Assembly (NCBI GenBank): GCA_046330285.1
Contig: JAXLSX010000011.1
Location: 53,174 to 117,173 of the forward strand
Direction: 5' to 3'
Source: RHKX01 sp046330285
GTDB lineage: Bacteria; Actinomycetota; Thermoleophilia; Solirubrobacterales; 70-9
Length of the DNA stretch: 64,000 nt
Part shown: positions 63,190 through 64,000 of the stretch, one piece after another
How the letters are laid out: every line of letters begins with the position of its first letter
Position numbering within the stretch: the stretch's first letter is position 1
Notes under the pieces: generated by a model
What the model was told of the DNA's origin: nothing
Database searches by the model: none
The model's input: only the letters and a program-made list of their open reading frames with translations
Made by a program: the position numbers and the translations under genes

Positions 63190-64000
63190 CCGCCGAGCAG
63201 GCTCGCGCAGTCGTCGACCGCCTGCGAGGACTTGGCCTTCGCGACGCAGTCGTAGTACTTCTGAGCGCTGCCGGAGACGTCGGGCGGAGTCGTCGGCTGA
63301 GCGGCGGAGCCGGTCCCGGATCCGAGGCCGCCGAGAGCGGCCGCCCCGCCGGGGATCTGGTTCAGCAGTTCGTCGAGCGGCTGCGCGTCCGAGGGTGCCT
63401 CGATCGACTCGTCGGCCTCGGGGTCGACGCCGATGCCGAGGTCGACGGTGACCTCGCCCGAGCCGCCCCGCGGATCGGCCAGCGTCAGGCCGATCGCGAT
63501 CTTCCGCAGCGAGTAGTCCCCGGTCGTCGCGTAGACATCGATGGTCGCGTCGGTGACCGTGTCCTCGAGCTGCTTCAGCGAGTTCGGGTCGACGTCGGCG
63601 GCCTGGCCCGTCTGCTGGGCGACGTCGCTGAGGTCGGAGAGCATCTTCGGGACGTCGGCGGTGCCCGAGACGTGGACGACCTCGGTCCCGTCGAGATCCT
63701 CCGTGCCCTCGTTCTGCAGGCCGGTGACCCAGCTCTGCGGATCGATCCCGAACTGCGAGAGCGACCCCTGATCGCCCTCGGCCTGCTGAGAGGCCGACTG
63801 CTCGTAGGAGGACTTGACGGCCTGGAACGTCGCGTCGTCGAGCTGGTAATCGTCGCCCTGGAAGCCGACCCAGGCGCCGGCGTCGGTGAGCGTGAGGCCG
63901 CCGTCGAAATCGAAGCTCGTGTCGCCGGAGTCGATCGACGCGGTCACGTCGAAGTCGACCGCGGGCAGGTTGCCGGTCCCGTTCGACTCGAACGGGCCCT
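63186..64000 (-). CDS. Lipoprotein-like protein, 5' end cut by window edge
   Basis: At least 271 residues; the frame is open to the right edge and the N-terminus is missing. It contains repeated beta-type segments (TASIDSGDTSFDFDGGLTL, VVHVSGTADVPKMLSDLSD, TIDVYATTGDYSLRKIAIGL) resembling the LppX/LprG lipid-carrier fold, and a Thr/Pro linker followed by two cysteines (YYDCVAKAK and VDDCASLLG). Cell-surface lipid or ligand binding is likely; the exact family is not certain. Co-transcribed with the exchangers. Confidence 0.65.
   Translation of the reverse strand, partial: GPFESNGTGNLPAVDFDVTASIDSGDTSFDFDGGLTLTDAGAWVGFQGDDYQLDDATFQAVKSSYEQSASQQAEGDQGSLSQFGIDPQSWVTGLQNEGTEDLDGTEVVHVSGTADVPKMLSDLSDVAQQTGQAADVDPNSLKQLEDTVTDATIDVYATTGDYSLRKIAIGLTLADPRGGSGEVTVDLGIGVDPEADESIEAPSDAQPLDELLNQIPGGAAALGGLGSGTGSAAQPTTPPDVSGSAQKYYDCVAKAKSSQAVDDCASLLGG

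Overview
This is a continuous 64 kb piece of a very GC-rich bacterial chromosome. The gene content (CarD, DisA, ClpC, SigA-type TANNNT promoters, no Gram-negative envelope genes, many class III cyclase, acyl-CoA and PadR/TetR genes) points to an actinobacterium. The gene order and the frequent near-leaderless promoters fit a deep lineage such as Thermoleophilia, but that assignment is inference. I see no tRNA, rRNA, transposase, prophage or CRISPR array.

Layout. 1-10.7 kb (mostly minus): acyl-CoA ligase (cut by the left edge), ispF, a PHP phosphatase, ispD, carD, disA, radA, a DUF998 membrane protein, a divergent stand-alone winged-helix gene, and clpC. This is the usual stress, repair and isoprenoid neighbourhood. 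11-13.5 kb: three plus-strand genes (unknown membrane protein, secreted protein, GNAT acetyltransferase). 14-27.5 kb (mostly minus): greA, dusB, coaX, folP-folB-folK, a secreted protein, ftsH (frameshifted as read), hpt, tilS, a MerR-type HTH/adenylate cyclase fusion, an acyltransferase, and an SDR epimerase homologue. 27.6-36.3 kb: nucleoside phosphorylase, small coiled-coil proteins, a three-domain cell wall hydrolase, a sirtuin, a fatty-acid oxidation fusion protein, SRPBCC and PadR.

36.9-59.6 kb is a catabolic island: two acyl-CoA dehydrogenases, a CoA-transferase, a flavin amine oxidase, a complete Pot-type polyamine ABC transporter, two TetR regulators, a cupin, three PYROXD2-like FAD oxidoreductases, a quaternary-amine-type Rieske oxygenase, an ADP-forming acyl-CoA synthetase and a class III aminotransferase. 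Three copies of one 16-bp palindrome (TTGACC-N4-AGTCAA) lie between the three divergent gene pairs of this island, so nine genes look like one regulon. The transporter has its own TetR gene and a different operator. My working model is import and oxidative breakdown of an amine, with the carbon released as acyl-CoA.

59.6-64 kb: small acidic and membrane proteins, a Bcp peroxiredoxin, two tandem Ca2+/cation exchangers and a lipoprotein-like gene cut by the right edge.

Three non-coding themes stand out. Many genes start 6-10 nt after a TANNNT box (leaderless or nearly so). Several genes have only AUU or AUC as a start codon, two of them behind very good ribosome binding sites. Two families of intergenic hairpins recur, both with compensating base changes between copies.
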